Source: QHCA01 sp003244095
GTDB taxonomy: Bacteria; Actinomycetota; Actinomycetes; Mycobacteriales; QHCA01
Assembly: GCA_038329965.1 (NCBI GenBank)
Contig: JBBQNN010000034.1
Location: 1-38,834, forward strand
Direction: 5' to 3'
DNA length: 38,834 nt
The notes under the pieces were generated by a model. The model ran no database searches. It worked only from the letters and a program-made list of their open reading frames with translations, and was not told the DNA's origin. The translations under genes and the position numbers were made by a program. Shown here piece by piece: positions 6,755 through 14,531 of this stretch (positions within the stretch are counted from its first letter, which is position 1; every line of letters starts with the position of its first letter).

Positions 6755-8392
6755 ATGACCGAGCAGGGCGCTGGTCCCGACATCGGCAGTGTCGGCCGGG
6801 CCGGGCGGGCCATGGCCGTCGGGACGATCGCCTCCCGCGGCACCGGCTTCGTGCGCAGCCTGGTGCTGGTCGCCGTGCTCGGCGTGCAGTTGGTCCCGGA
6901 CGCCTACAACGCGGCCAACACCCTGCCGAACATGGTCTATGAGTTGCTGCTCGGCGGCATCCTGACCAGCGTCTTCGTGCCGCTGATCGTGAAGTCGCAG
7001 AAGGAGGACGCCGACGGCGGTGCGGCCTACACGCAACGGCTGCTGACGCTGACCGTCGTCGTGCTCGGCGCCGCCACGGTGATCGCCGTGGTCGCGGCGC
7101 CGCTGTTGATCGGCCTGCAGGGCTTCGACGCCCACGACCGCTCCCAGCACGACCTGGCCGTGACACTGGCCCGGCTGCTGCTGCCGGAGATCCTGTTCTA
7201 CGGCATCGGGGCGTCGCTGGCGGCGGTGCTCAACAGCCGCGGGCAGTTCGCCGCGCCGATGTGGGCGCCGGTGGTCAACAACCTCGTGGTGATCGTCACC
7301 TGCGGCCTCTTCCTCGCCCTGCCCGGATCGGGCCGGCTCACGCCGGCGACGATCACGTCGGCGCAGGTGCTGGTGCTCGGCATCGGCACCACGCTGGGCA
7401 TCGTCGCGCAGGCGGCGGTGCTGTGGCCGGCGTTGCGCCGCGTCGGCTTCCGGTGGCGGTGGCGGCTCGACGTCGGCCGGGCCCGCCTCGGCGAGGCGGC
7501 GCGGCTGGCCGGCTGGATGCTGGCCTACGTCACGATCAGCCAGGTCGGCGTCATCGTGATCCAGCGGCTGGCCATCCTGCTGCACCGGGCGCATCCCGAC
7601 GTGCCCGGCCTGACCGTCCTGGTCAACGCCTCGCTGCTGTTCATGCTGCCGCACGGCATCGTCGCGGTGTCGATCATCACCGCGCTGCTGCCCCGGATGA
7701 GCCGGGCCGCGGTCGACGGCAGGCTGGCCGACGTCGCCCGCGACCTGTCCCTGGGCACCCGGCTGTCGTCGGTGATCCTGCTGCCGGTCAGCGCCGCCTT
7801 CCTGGCGCTCGGCCCGGCCATCGGCGTGCTGCTCTACTCGTACGGCCGCAGCTCGACGACCGGCGGCCGCGACATCGGGCTGGCCCTGGCGGCCGGCGCG
7901 CTCGGGCTGCTGCCGTTCGCGGTGAGCCAGATGCAGATCTTCGCCTTCTACGCGCTGCGCGACACCCGGACGCCCGCCCTGGTCAACCTGGCCGTGGTCG
8001 GGGTCAAGGTGGCGATCGACCTGGTGCTGTACGCCACCCTGCCCCCGGCCAACGTCGTCGAGGGCCTGATGTGGGGCAACACGGCGTCCTACCTGGTGGC
8101 CGTGATCGTGTCGGGATGGCTGCTGGGCCGCCGCCTCGGCGGGCTGGACTCCGCACGGGTGCTGCGTACCGTCGTCCGGCTGAGCATCGCTGCCGTCATC
8201 GGCGGCCTGCTGGCGTGGGCGGTGGCCGCCGGTGTGGTGAGCCGGCTCGGCAACGGCCCCCTGGCGGCGGTCGTCGTGCTGGTCGGCGGCTCCTTGCTCG
8301 GCGGGGTGGCCTATCTCGCGGTGGCGCTGCGGCTGCGCGTGACCGAGGTGCAGCAGGTCACCGGGCCCCTGAAGGCTCGCCTCGGCCGCTAG
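6755..8392 (+). CDS. murJ: Lipid II flippase MurJ (MviN family)
   Basis: A 545-residue integral membrane protein of the MOP superfamily, expected to have 14 transmembrane helices. It flips lipid II to the outer face of the membrane for peptidoglycan synthesis. Seen: the N-terminal SRGTGFVRSLVLVAVLGVQ and ADAYNAAN-like segment (VPDAYNAANTLPNMVYELLLGG), LLPEILFYGIGASLAAVLNSRGQF, and the paired cavity helices with Arg in LPHGIVAVSIITALLPRMS. The protein stops soon after the membrane core (RLRVTEVQQVTG) and lacks the cytoplasmic pseudokinase and extracellular domain fused to MurJ in Mycobacterium tuberculosis MviN. Those modules are encoded separately at 10049-11443. The ATG at 6755 is 5 bases after the Nudix stop; no clear Shine-Dalgarno is seen, so translation is probably coupled. 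Confidence 0.96.
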   Translation: MTEQGAGPDIGSVGRAGRAMAVGTIASRGTGFVRSLVLVAVLGVQLVPDAYNAANTLPNMVYELLLGGILTSVFVPLIVKSQKEDADGGAAYTQRLLTLTVVVLGAATVIAVVAAPLLIGLQGFDAHDRSQHDLAVTLARLLLPEILFYGIGASLAAVLNSRGQFAAPMWAPVVNNLVVIVTCGLFLALPGSGRLTPATITSAQVLVLGIGTTLGIVAQAAVLWPALRRVGFRWRWRLDVGRARLGEAARLAGWMLAYVTISQVGVIVIQRLAILLHRAHPDVPGLTVLVNASLLFMLPHGIVAVSIITALLPRMSRAAVDGRLADVARDLSLGTRLSSVILLPVSAAFLALGPAIGVLLYSYGRSSTTGGRDIGLALAAGALGLLPFAVSQMQIFAFYALRDTRTPALVNLAVVGVKVAIDLVLYATLPPANVVEGLMWGNTASYLVAVIVSGWLLGRRLGGLDSARVLRTVVRLSIAAVIGGLLAWAVAAGVVSRLGNGPLAAVVVLVGGSLLGGVAYLAVALRLRVTEVQQVTGPLKARLGR

Positions 8393-8484
8393 CGGCCCGT
8401 GCCGGCACGCTCAAGACCGGGGCCGGCCGCACCGACACGATAGATGTGAGGTCTGGGACCGCCGCCGACCGCGGCGACATCGTG

Positions 8485-8839
8485 ATGGGTTGGCTGGCCA
8501 AGCTGGCCCTGACCCTGACGGTGCTGGGCGTGCTCGGCTACGACGGTGTCCCTGCTGCACACGCAGTTCACCTCGGCCGATGTCGCCACCCAGGCCGCCT
8601 CCGACGCCAACGACTCGGGGACGACGCGCAAGAACGTGCAGGCCGCCTATGCCGCCGCGGAGATGACGGCCGAGGCGTCCGGCGACACCGTACCCAAGAA
8701 GACCTTCGCGATCGATGCCGACGGCACGGTCCACCTGGAGGTACGGGCGACCGCCCCTACCTTCGTGCTGCACTACATCGGCCCGCTCAAGCACATTGCG
8801 GTAGTCACCTCGGCCGGCAGCGCCCGGCCAGCGCCATGA
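8485..8839 (+). pseudogene. Small membrane-anchored secreted protein, frameshifted
   Basis: Two adjacent frames read as one small protein. From ATG 8485 the first frame gives MGWLAKLALTLTVLGVLGYD, a signal-anchor helix. After codon GAC (8542-8544) the sense continues in the +1 frame as VSLLHTQFTSADVATQAA and runs to the TGA at 8837-8839. One surplus base near 8545-8548 joins them; the intact product would be about 117 residues. The helix, the Ala-rich stretch and the small beta-rich domain (TFAIDADGTVHLEV) resemble TadE-like/secreted actinobacterial proteins of unknown role. An in-frame GTG at 8546 could start a 97-residue product without the anchor. The end overlaps the NlpC/P60 start in ATGA, so coupling was ancestral. 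It is either a real frameshift or an assembly error. Confidence 0.7.
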
Positions 8840-9924
8840 TCGGCCGCGCCGCCACCCTGCTGACCACCCTGGCCGTGACGGCGGCCACGGCGGTGGCCAT
8901 GACCGGCTCCGCGGCGGCGAGCCCGCGACTTGCCAGCGCGACCCAGCGCGCCGCGACACTGCGCGCACAGGTCGACCGGCAGACGCTGGCCGCCGAGGTC
9001 GCCACCGAGGACTACAACGGCGTGCAGGCGGCGCTGGCCGACATCGTGACGCGGCGCCTGTTGGCCGAGCGGCAACTGGCCGCCGTACAGGCCGGCACGG
9101 CCGACGTGCACAAGGTCGCCACCAACCGGGTGCGCGCCATCTACATGACCGGCGGCCCGGCGGGGCTGACCGCCAGCGTGCTCGGGGCCCGCGACCTCGG
9201 TGATGCCGTGGCCCGGATCTACACGGTGCAGAAGCTGGTCGGCGTCGACCAGACTCAGATCGTGGCCGGCGCCAAGGACGCCGACACCGCGGCCGGCATC
9301 GCCAGCCGGCTGGCCGCGATGGTCGGCCAGAAGGTGGCGCTGGAGAAGCGCTCCCGAGCCGCGGCGACGCGGGTCCAGGCCGCCCTGGCCGCCTCACGCG
9401 GGCTGCTCTCCGCCGCGAACTACGAAGTACGGACGATCGCCAACGCCGAGCGGCGGGCCGCCGAGGCCGCCGCCGCCATGGCCTTCCAGGCCGCCCAGCA
9501 GGCCGCCCGGGCGGCCGCAGGGGCGGCCGACCTCGGCCCCGGGGTGGCACCGAGCGTCCGCGCGGCAGCCGCCGTCGCCGCTGCGCGTACCCGGCTGGGT
9601 TCCCCGTACGTCTGGGGAGCCACCGGCCCGGCCACCTTCGACTGTTCCGGGCTGACCGGCTGGGCCTACCGCCAGGCCGGCCTGCAGTTGCCTCGAACAT
9701 CCCGCGAACAATGGTCTGCCGGACCGCACGTCGAATTGACCGTGCTCGCCCCCGGAGACCTGCTCTTCTGGGCAACCAACCCGGCCGACGCGGCGTCTAT
9801 TCATCATGTGGCCCTCTACATCGGTGGCGGGCAGATGATTGCCGCGCCGCAGACGGGGGACGTCGTCAAGATCCAGGCGGTGTACTTGAACGGCTATATC
9901 GGTGCAGTTCGGCCCAATGCCTGA
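8836..9924 (+). CDS. Secreted NlpC/P60 cell-wall endopeptidase
   Basis: A 362-residue exported hydrolase. Residues 1-28 form a Sec signal peptide (MTGSAAASP near the cleavage site). Residues 30-230 are a long Ala-rich coiled coil typical of RipA-like autoinhibitory regions. Residues 240-362 form the NlpC/P60 domain, which cleaves D-Glu-mDAP bonds in peptidoglycan stem peptides. The nucleophile is Cys270 in FDCSGLTGWAY; His324 lies in HHVALYIGGG. The third catalytic position (usually polar, in the MIxAP segment) is Ala336. The ATG at 8836 overlaps the upstream stop (ATGA). Its position between murJ and the pseudokinase suggests a cell-wall role. Confidence 0.93.
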   Translation: MIGRAATLLTTLAVTAATAVAMTGSAAASPRLASATQRAATLRAQVDRQTLAAEVATEDYNGVQAALADIVTRRLLAERQLAAVQAGTADVHKVATNRVRAIYMTGGPAGLTASVLGARDLGDAVARIYTVQKLVGVDQTQIVAGAKDADTAAGIASRLAAMVGQKVALEKRSRAAATRVQAALAASRGLLSAANYEVRTIANAERRAAEAAAAMAFQAAQQAARAAAGAADLGPGVAPSVRAAAAVAAARTRLGSPYVWGATGPATFDCSGLTGWAYRQAGLQLPRTSREQWSAGPHVELTVLAPGDLLFWATNPADAASIHHVALYIGGGQMIAAPQTGDVVKIQAVYLNGYIGAVRPNA

Positions 9925-10048
9925 CCTCGCCGCGCCAGCCGATATGACGGCGGGTCACCTTGCTGAGGGGAGCCCGGCCCTAAACTGGGTGGCGGGTTAC
10001 CTGGACTCGGGGACCGCGACGGCAGAGGGGGGAGAGGGGGAAGGCATC

Positions 10049-11443
10049 GTGTCCACTGATGCCCGTTGCGTCCCGAAGCAGGGCACCCTGTTCGCCGGTC
10101 GTTACCGCCTGTCGGAGCCGTGCCCGTCCTCGACCAGCCTCGACGGCCAGCCATTGCACTGGCGGGGCTTCGACGAGGTGCTCAACCGGCCGGTGCTGGT
10201 CACCGTCATGGCCGCCGACACCGCCGAGGGCGCCGAGTTGCTCGCTTCGGCCGTCGCCAACGGCCGGGTCGCCCACCCGGGCATCGCCAGCGTTTTCGAC
10301 GCCGCCACGGTCGACGGCTGTACGTACGTCGTCGGTGAGTGGGTCGACGGCACCAGCCTGGCCGAGCTCCTGCACGAGCACGGCCCGCTGCCGACCGACC
10401 AGGCCGCCGCGCTGGTGCAGGAGGCCGCCGAGACGATCTCCGTCCTGCACGAGCAGGGGCTGGTCCACGGCAACCTCGATCCCGGCAACGTCCTGGTGAC
10501 CGCCGACGGCGGGGTCAAGCTGACCAGCCTCCGCAGCAACACCGACGACGACGCCGCCGACGACGTCCGCCGCCTCGGTGCCCTGCTCTACGCCGCCCTC
10601 ACCGAACGCTGGCCCGCCGACGTCGTCCACACCACCATGCCGGGCATGCCTCTGGCGCCGTACGAGAGCGGTCGCCTGTGCGAGCCCCGCCAGGTACGCG
10701 CCGGCGTCAGCGGCACCCTGTCGATGCTGACGATGCGCGCGCTCGACCCGGTCGCGTCGGGCACCTCGGCCGGCCGCCTCGCCGGCGGCCTGGCCGGGCT
10801 CGCCAACGCGCACGACCTGCCCCTCACCGACGAGGTCGCACCGGACCCCACCCGATCGTGGCGGCGCGGCGCGGCGCTCTTGGGCGTGCTGCTGGTCATC
10901 TCCCTGGCCGGCCTGGTGGTGGGGTTCAGCCTGGGCGCGATCAAGTCTCCGTCCGGTGACTACCCGATCCTCGGCGGTGGCAAGCCGGCCGCCTCGCCAC
11001 CCCCCGCGGTTCGGTCGGCGCCACTGTCGGTCTCCAACGCCCGCATCCTCGATCCCAAGGGCGACGGCAGAGAGTTGCGCGACGCCGACCTGACCCACGA
11101 CGGCAACCTCGCCACGGCGTGGCACACCGAGGACTACTTCCGGCCGAGGTTCGGCAATTTGAAGCCCGGCATGGGTGTCCTGCTCGACCTCGGCACCGCT
11201 CAGTCGGTACGCCGGGTCACCCTCGACCTCACCGCTCCCGGCGCAACGGTCGAGCTCAGGGCCGGGGACGAAAACGACAACGATCCCGCCGCCTACCGCA
11301 CGCTCGTCAAGCCCGCCACCTCCGGCACGAACGTCACCTTCAACGTGTCGACCAAGGCCCGCTACTGGCTCGTCTGGATCACCAACCTCCCCGCCCAGGG
11401 CAGCCGGTACGCCATCGGCGTGGCCGAAGTGCAGTTCCGCTGA
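10049..11443 (+). CDS. Membrane pseudokinase with discoidin-like ectodomain
   Basis: A 464-residue single-pass protein. Residues 15-265 are a protein-kinase fold lacking all three catalytic hallmarks: the VAIK lysine position is Thr52 (RPVLVTVM), the HRD motif is HGN (140-142, LVHGNLDPGNVLV), and DFG is replaced by SLR (160-162). A transmembrane helix spans about 275-298. Residues 326-464 are a beta-rich ectodomain with the F5/8 type C (discoidin) pattern, DLTHDGNLATAWHTEDY and YWLVWITNLP. This is the same architecture as the C-terminal half of mycobacterial MviN, whose phosphorylated pseudokinase recruits FhaA. I infer a similar regulatory role for MurJ. GTG 10049 follows GGAGAGGGGGAAGG; a TAAACT -10 box is at 9981-9986. 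Confidence 0.9.
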   Translation: MSTDARCVPKQGTLFAGRYRLSEPCPSSTSLDGQPLHWRGFDEVLNRPVLVTVMAADTAEGAELLASAVANGRVAHPGIASVFDAATVDGCTYVVGEWVDGTSLAELLHEHGPLPTDQAAALVQEAAETISVLHEQGLVHGNLDPGNVLVTADGGVKLTSLRSNTDDDAADDVRRLGALLYAALTERWPADVVHTTMPGMPLAPYESGRLCEPRQVRAGVSGTLSMLTMRALDPVASGTSAGRLAGGLAGLANAHDLPLTDEVAPDPTRSWRRGAALLGVLLVISLAGLVVGFSLGAIKSPSGDYPILGGGKPAASPPPAVRSAPLSVSNARILDPKGDGRELRDADLTHDGNLATAWHTEDYFRPRFGNLKPGMGVLLDLGTAQSVRRVTLDLTAPGATVELRAGDENDNDPAAYRTLVKPATSGTNVTFNVSTKARYWLVWITNLPAQGSRYAIGVAEVQFR

Positions 11444-11444
11444 T

Positions 11445-11487
11445 CGTCATCTCGCCCCGCTCCTCGCTGCGCTTCGATACTCACTCG
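11445..11487. repeat. Single diverged copy of the 47-bp repeat
   Basis: The stretch cgtcatctcgccccgctcct continuing to gatactcactcg matches most positions of the 3281-3374 unit over about 43 bases. It begins within 2 bases of the pseudokinase stop and ends 9 bases before the sigma-factor -10 box. Confidence 0.7.
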
Positions 11488-11496
11488 GCCATCGCC

Positions 11497-11502
11497 TACC
11501 CT
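11497..11502 (+). promoter_or_regulatory. -10 box of the sigma-factor gene
   Basis: TACCCT, 6 bases before the GTG at 11509, consistent with a leaderless transcript. The same hexamer precedes the DUF5318 gene. Confidence 0.45.
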
Positions 11503-11508
11503 GCCAGG

Positions 11509-12111
11509 GTGGACGGCGCCGTCGAGGATGCCTCCGACCTGGCGCTGCTGCGCGCCCATGCCGGTGGCGATCCGGACGCCTTCGGTGAACTGGTACGCCG
11601 GCATCGCGATCGGCTCTGGGCGGTGGCCCTGCGTACCCTCGGTGACCGCGAGGAGGCCGCCGACGCCCTGCAGGACGCCCTGCTCTCGGCGTTCCGGGCA
11701 GCTGCGGGCTTCCGCGGTGATTCGGCGGTCACGACCTGGCTGCACCGGGTGGTCGTCAACGCCTGTCTCGACCGGGTCCGGCGGCGGGCGGCGCGGCCGA
11801 CCGTCCCGCTGCCGGAGGCAGGCCCGGGCGAGCCGGCGGAGACACGCAACGCCATCGCCGAACGAGACGTGCACCTGGCGGTAGCGGCGGCCCTCGACGC
11901 CCTCTCGGCCGAGCACCGGGCAGCGGTCGTCCTGGTCGACGTGCAGGGGTACTCCGTCGCCGAGAGCGCGCTGATCCTCGGCATCGCCGAGGGCACGGTG
12001 AAGAGCCGGTGCGCCCGGGCCCGAGCGCGCCTCGCCCCGATGCTGGCCGGGGTAAGGAACCCTGACGGGCCGCCCCGCGTCGAACCTGCCATGACCGGAG
12101 AGGAGCAGTAA
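11509..12111 (+). CDS. sigM: ECF sigma factor, SigM-type
   Basis: A 200-residue extracytoplasmic-function sigma factor. Region 2 (about residues 17-92) has DPDAFGELVRRHRDRLWAVA, then the -10 recognition helix EEAADALQDALLSAFR and the FRGDSAVTTWLHRVVVNACLD segment. Region 4 (about 125-178) has LDALSAEHRAAVVLVDVQGY followed by the helix-turn-helix VAESALILGIAEGTVKSRC. The GTG at 11509 was chosen because it opens the conserved block and has a -10 box 6 bases before it. The stop overlaps the anti-sigma start (TAATG), a normal sigma/anti-sigma pairing. The location before trxB-trxA is that of mycobacterial and streptomycete sigM. Confidence 0.94.
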   Translation: MDGAVEDASDLALLRAHAGGDPDAFGELVRRHRDRLWAVALRTLGDREEAADALQDALLSAFRAAAGFRGDSAVTTWLHRVVVNACLDRVRRRAARPTVPLPEAGPGEPAETRNAIAERDVHLAVAAALDALSAEHRAAVVLVDVQGYSVAESALILGIAEGTVKSRCARARARLAPMLAGVRNPDGPPRVEPAMTGEEQ

Positions 12112-13013
12112 TGAGCGACCCGACCACGGGAGCGCACCCCGACGTCGACACCCTCTCCGACCTCGACGCGGGCCTGCTGGACGCCGCCATGGCCGCTCGG
12201 GCCGGCGCCCACGTCGCCGGCTGCGCTACCTGCCGCGACCGTGTCGACCTCCTGCAGGACACCCAGGCCATGCTGGCCGGCCTGCCCGCCGTCCCGATGC
12301 CGGCCGATGTGGCCGCCCGGATCGACACGGCACTGGCCGAAACGGCCGCCGCCGAAACGGCTGCCCGTGGACCGGCCGTGGGTCGCGACACCCCCGCGGC
12401 GACCGGCGACGTGACCGTCCTGGCCGACCGCGCCGGCCATCGCCGCCGCATCGACCGGCGTCGCTGGTGGCCAGGGGCGGGCGTGGTCGCGGCAGGGGTG
12501 GCCCTGCTGTTCGCCGGGGCGGTCGGCCTCAGCGCCGTCAAGAGCGGGTCCGGTGCCTCCGGCACGTCCAACCGGTCGAGCACGACGGCCGGCGCCGTCC
12601 CGCGCGCTGCGCCGGCCCGGGCCCCGGTGGCCAGCGGGGCCGACTACAGCTCCACGACCCTCGATGCCGGCGTCCGCCGCCTGCTGGCCGGCCGGTCCTC
12701 GCCGACGGGGCTGCCCCGGGAGGTACCGAAGCCGTCGGGGTCGCCGCGCGGGCCGCTTGCTGCGACCGCGGCCGCCCCCGTGCTGGACCGCCTGCTCGGG
12801 CCGGCGGCGCTGCAGGCCTGCGTCACCGAGCTGGCCGGTGTCCCCGGCGTCACGCCGCTGGCGGTCGATTTCGCCCGCTTCCAGGACAAGCCGGCCGTCG
12901 TCGTCGTACTTCCCGACAGCAACCCCGCCAACGTCGACGCCTGGGTGGTCGGCCCGGCCTGCGGGCCGGGGCAGTCAGACCTGCTGCGCTATCAGGTCAC
13001 CCCCCGCTCCTGA
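12111..13013 (+). CDS. Zinc-binding anti-sigma factor, membrane-anchored
   Basis: A 300-residue partner of the preceding sigma factor. The N-terminus carries a ZAS-type zinc motif with H-x3-C-x2-C (HVAGCATC, about residues 34-41) and an upstream His (GAHPDVDTL), as in RsmA/RslA anti-sigma factors. A basic stretch RRRIDRRRWW precedes a transmembrane helix (about residues 122-144). The C-terminal part is an extracytoplasmic region rich in Ser, Ala and Pro, then a small conserved domain ending ACGPGQSDLLRY. The start codon overlaps the sigma-factor stop, implying translational coupling and equimolar output. The signal that releases the sigma factor cannot be told from sequence. Confidence 0.9.
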   Translation: MSDPTTGAHPDVDTLSDLDAGLLDAAMAARAGAHVAGCATCRDRVDLLQDTQAMLAGLPAVPMPADVAARIDTALAETAAAETAARGPAVGRDTPAATGDVTVLADRAGHRRRIDRRRWWPGAGVVAAGVALLFAGAVGLSAVKSGSGASGTSNRSSTTAGAVPRAAPARAPVASGADYSSTTLDAGVRRLLAGRSSPTGLPREVPKPSGSPRGPLAATAAAPVLDRLLGPAALQACVTELAGVPGVTPLAVDFARFQDKPAVVVVLPDSNPANVDAWVVGPACGPGQSDLLRYQVTPRS

Positions 13014-13111
13014 CCGCAGCCCGGCTGTCTGACCGGGTGTGGGGAATCCGCCGCCCTACGATGGCGTTTCGCCCACAGCAGGAAGTACGCATTCGAAAGG
13101 ATCGGCGGCTC

Positions 13112-14077
13112 GTGACCAGCGACGAAGTACGCAAGGTGATCATCATCGGGTCGGGCCCGGCGGGCTACACCGCCGCCGTCTACACGGCCCGAGCCGCCCT
13201 GTCCCCCCTCCTGATCGAGGGAGTGCTCTCCGGCGGTGCCCTGATGAACACCACGGACGTGGAGAACTACCCCGGCTTCCCCGACGGCATCATGGGCCCG
13301 GAGTTGATGGACGGGATGCGTGCGCAGGCCGAGCGGTTCGGCGCCGAGATCATCAGCGACAACGCCACATCGGTCGACCTGAAGAGCTCGCCGAAGGTCG
13401 TGCACGTCGGCGACCGGACATTCTACGCCGACACCGTCATCCTGGCGACCGGCTCGGCCTACCGCCGTCTGGGCTTGCCCGGCGAGGACAAGCTCTCCGG
13501 CCACGGCGTCTCGTGGTGTGCCACCTGCGACGGCTTCTTCTTCCGCGACCAGGACATCCTCGTCGTCGGCGGCGGCGACTCCGCGATGGAGGAGGCGACG
13601 TTCCTCACCCGGTTCGCGCGGTCGGTGACCGTCGTCCACCGGCGTGATCAGCTACGCGCATCCAAGATCATGCAGGAGCGCGCCTTCGCCAACGCCAAGA
13701 TCGGCTTCACGTTCGACAGCGAGCTGTCGGAGATCATCGGCGGGACCAAGGTCAGCGGGGCCCGGCTGCGCAACCTCAAGTCCGGCGAGGAGACCGAGGT
13801 CGCGGCCACGGGGGTGTTCATCGCCATCGGGCACGACCCGCGCAACGAGCTGTTCGGCGACCAGGTCGACCTCGATCCCGAGGGCTACGTCATCGTCGAC
13901 CACCCCAGCACCCGGACCAACCTGCCCGGCGTCTTCGCCGCCGGCGACCTCGTCGACCACAACTACCGGCAGGCGGTCACCGCGGCCGGCACCGGTTGCG
14001 CGGCCGCCCTCGACGCCGAGCACTACCTCGCCGACCTGGGCATGACCAGCGTGCAGGTCCCGGCCAACGTCACCTAG
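13112..14077 (+). CDS. trxB: Thioredoxin reductase
   Basis: A 321-residue FAD/NADPH enzyme that reduces thioredoxin. Seen: FAD-binding GSGPAGYTAA (residues 13-22), LMNTTDVENYPGFPDGIMGPELM, the redox pair CATC (Cys136 and Cys139), the NADPH-binding GGGDSAMEEA, VVHRRDQLRASKIMQ, and the C-terminal FAD motif GVFAAGDLVDHNYRQAVTAAG. The length is typical of the low-molecular-weight type. The frame is open upstream, but GTG 13112 begins the conserved VTSDEVRKVIIIGSG and has AAAGGA about 11 bases before it. trxA follows after 35 bases, forming a trxBA operon for disulfide homeostasis; the adjacent ECF sigma factor may be part of its regulation, which is only inferred. Confidence 0.97.
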   Translation: MTSDEVRKVIIIGSGPAGYTAAVYTARAALSPLLIEGVLSGGALMNTTDVENYPGFPDGIMGPELMDGMRAQAERFGAEIISDNATSVDLKSSPKVVHVGDRTFYADTVILATGSAYRRLGLPGEDKLSGHGVSWCATCDGFFFRDQDILVVGGGDSAMEEATFLTRFARSVTVVHRRDQLRASKIMQERAFANAKIGFTFDSELSEIIGGTKVSGARLRNLKSGEETEVAATGVFIAIGHDPRNELFGDQVDLDPEGYVIVDHPSTRTNLPGVFAAGDLVDHNYRQAVTAAGTGCAAALDAEHYLADLGMTSVQVPANVT

Positions 14078-14112
14078 ACCATCCATTCGAGAACACCTGA
14101 GGAAGGGCCATC

Positions 14113-14436
14113 ATGGGAGCGAATACCAAGGTCGTCACCGACGCCACCTGGACGGCTGAGGTCCTGCAGAGCCCGACGCTCGTACTCGTCGACTTCTGGG
14201 CCGAGTGGTGCGGCCCGTGCCGCAAGGTCGCCCCGATCCTCGAGGAGATCGCGGCCGAGGTCGACGACATCACCATCGTCAAGCTCAACATCGACGAGAA
14301 TCCGATGGTGGCCCGTGACTACGGGATCCAGTCCATCCCGACCCTGTCGGTGTTCAAGGGCGGCGAGGTCGTCCAGTCCATGCTGGGTGTCCGGCCCAAG
14401 GCCGCCATCCTGAGCATGCTGGAAGCAAGCCGGTAG
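14113..14436 (+). CDS. trxA: Thioredoxin
   Basis: A 107-residue thioredoxin, full length. Active site WCGPC at residues 32-36 within VDFWAEWCGPCRKVAPIL; the cis-Pro loop is SIPTLSVFKGGE. It reduces cytoplasmic disulfides using electrons from the upstream TrxB. The ATG at 14113 has GAGGAAGGG 5 bases before it. A GC-rich hairpin follows at 14460-14482. The order trxB-trxA-cwlM matches mycobacterial trxB2-trxC-cwlM. Confidence 0.97.
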   Translation: MGANTKVVTDATWTAEVLQSPTLVLVDFWAEWCGPCRKVAPILEEIAAEVDDITIVKLNIDENPMVARDYGIQSIPTLSVFKGGEVVQSMLGVRPKAAILSMLEASR

Positions 14437-14459
14437 GCTCCCGGCCGTCGTAGCAACTT

Positions 14460-14482
14460 CCCCGGCCGTCCGGCGGCCGGGG
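14460..14482 (+). terminator. Hairpin after trxA
   Basis: CCCCGGCCG (14460-14468) pairs with CGGCCGGGG (14474-14482) around loop TCCGG. It is a strong 9-bp GC stem 24 bases after the trxA stop, with no T-tract. It probably ends or attenuates the trxBA message before cwlM. Confidence 0.55.
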
Positions 14483-14531
14483 GTTCACGCGGGTCGCGGG
14501 TGACACGGCGGCGGTGACCGAAGGACGGCCG

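Noticed and set aside
7261..9924. A single 887-codon open frame running through murJ and into the NlpC/P60 gene
   Set aside because: Only its last part (from 8836) is protein-like. The earlier part is the wrong frame of murJ, rich in Arg/Gly/Pro.
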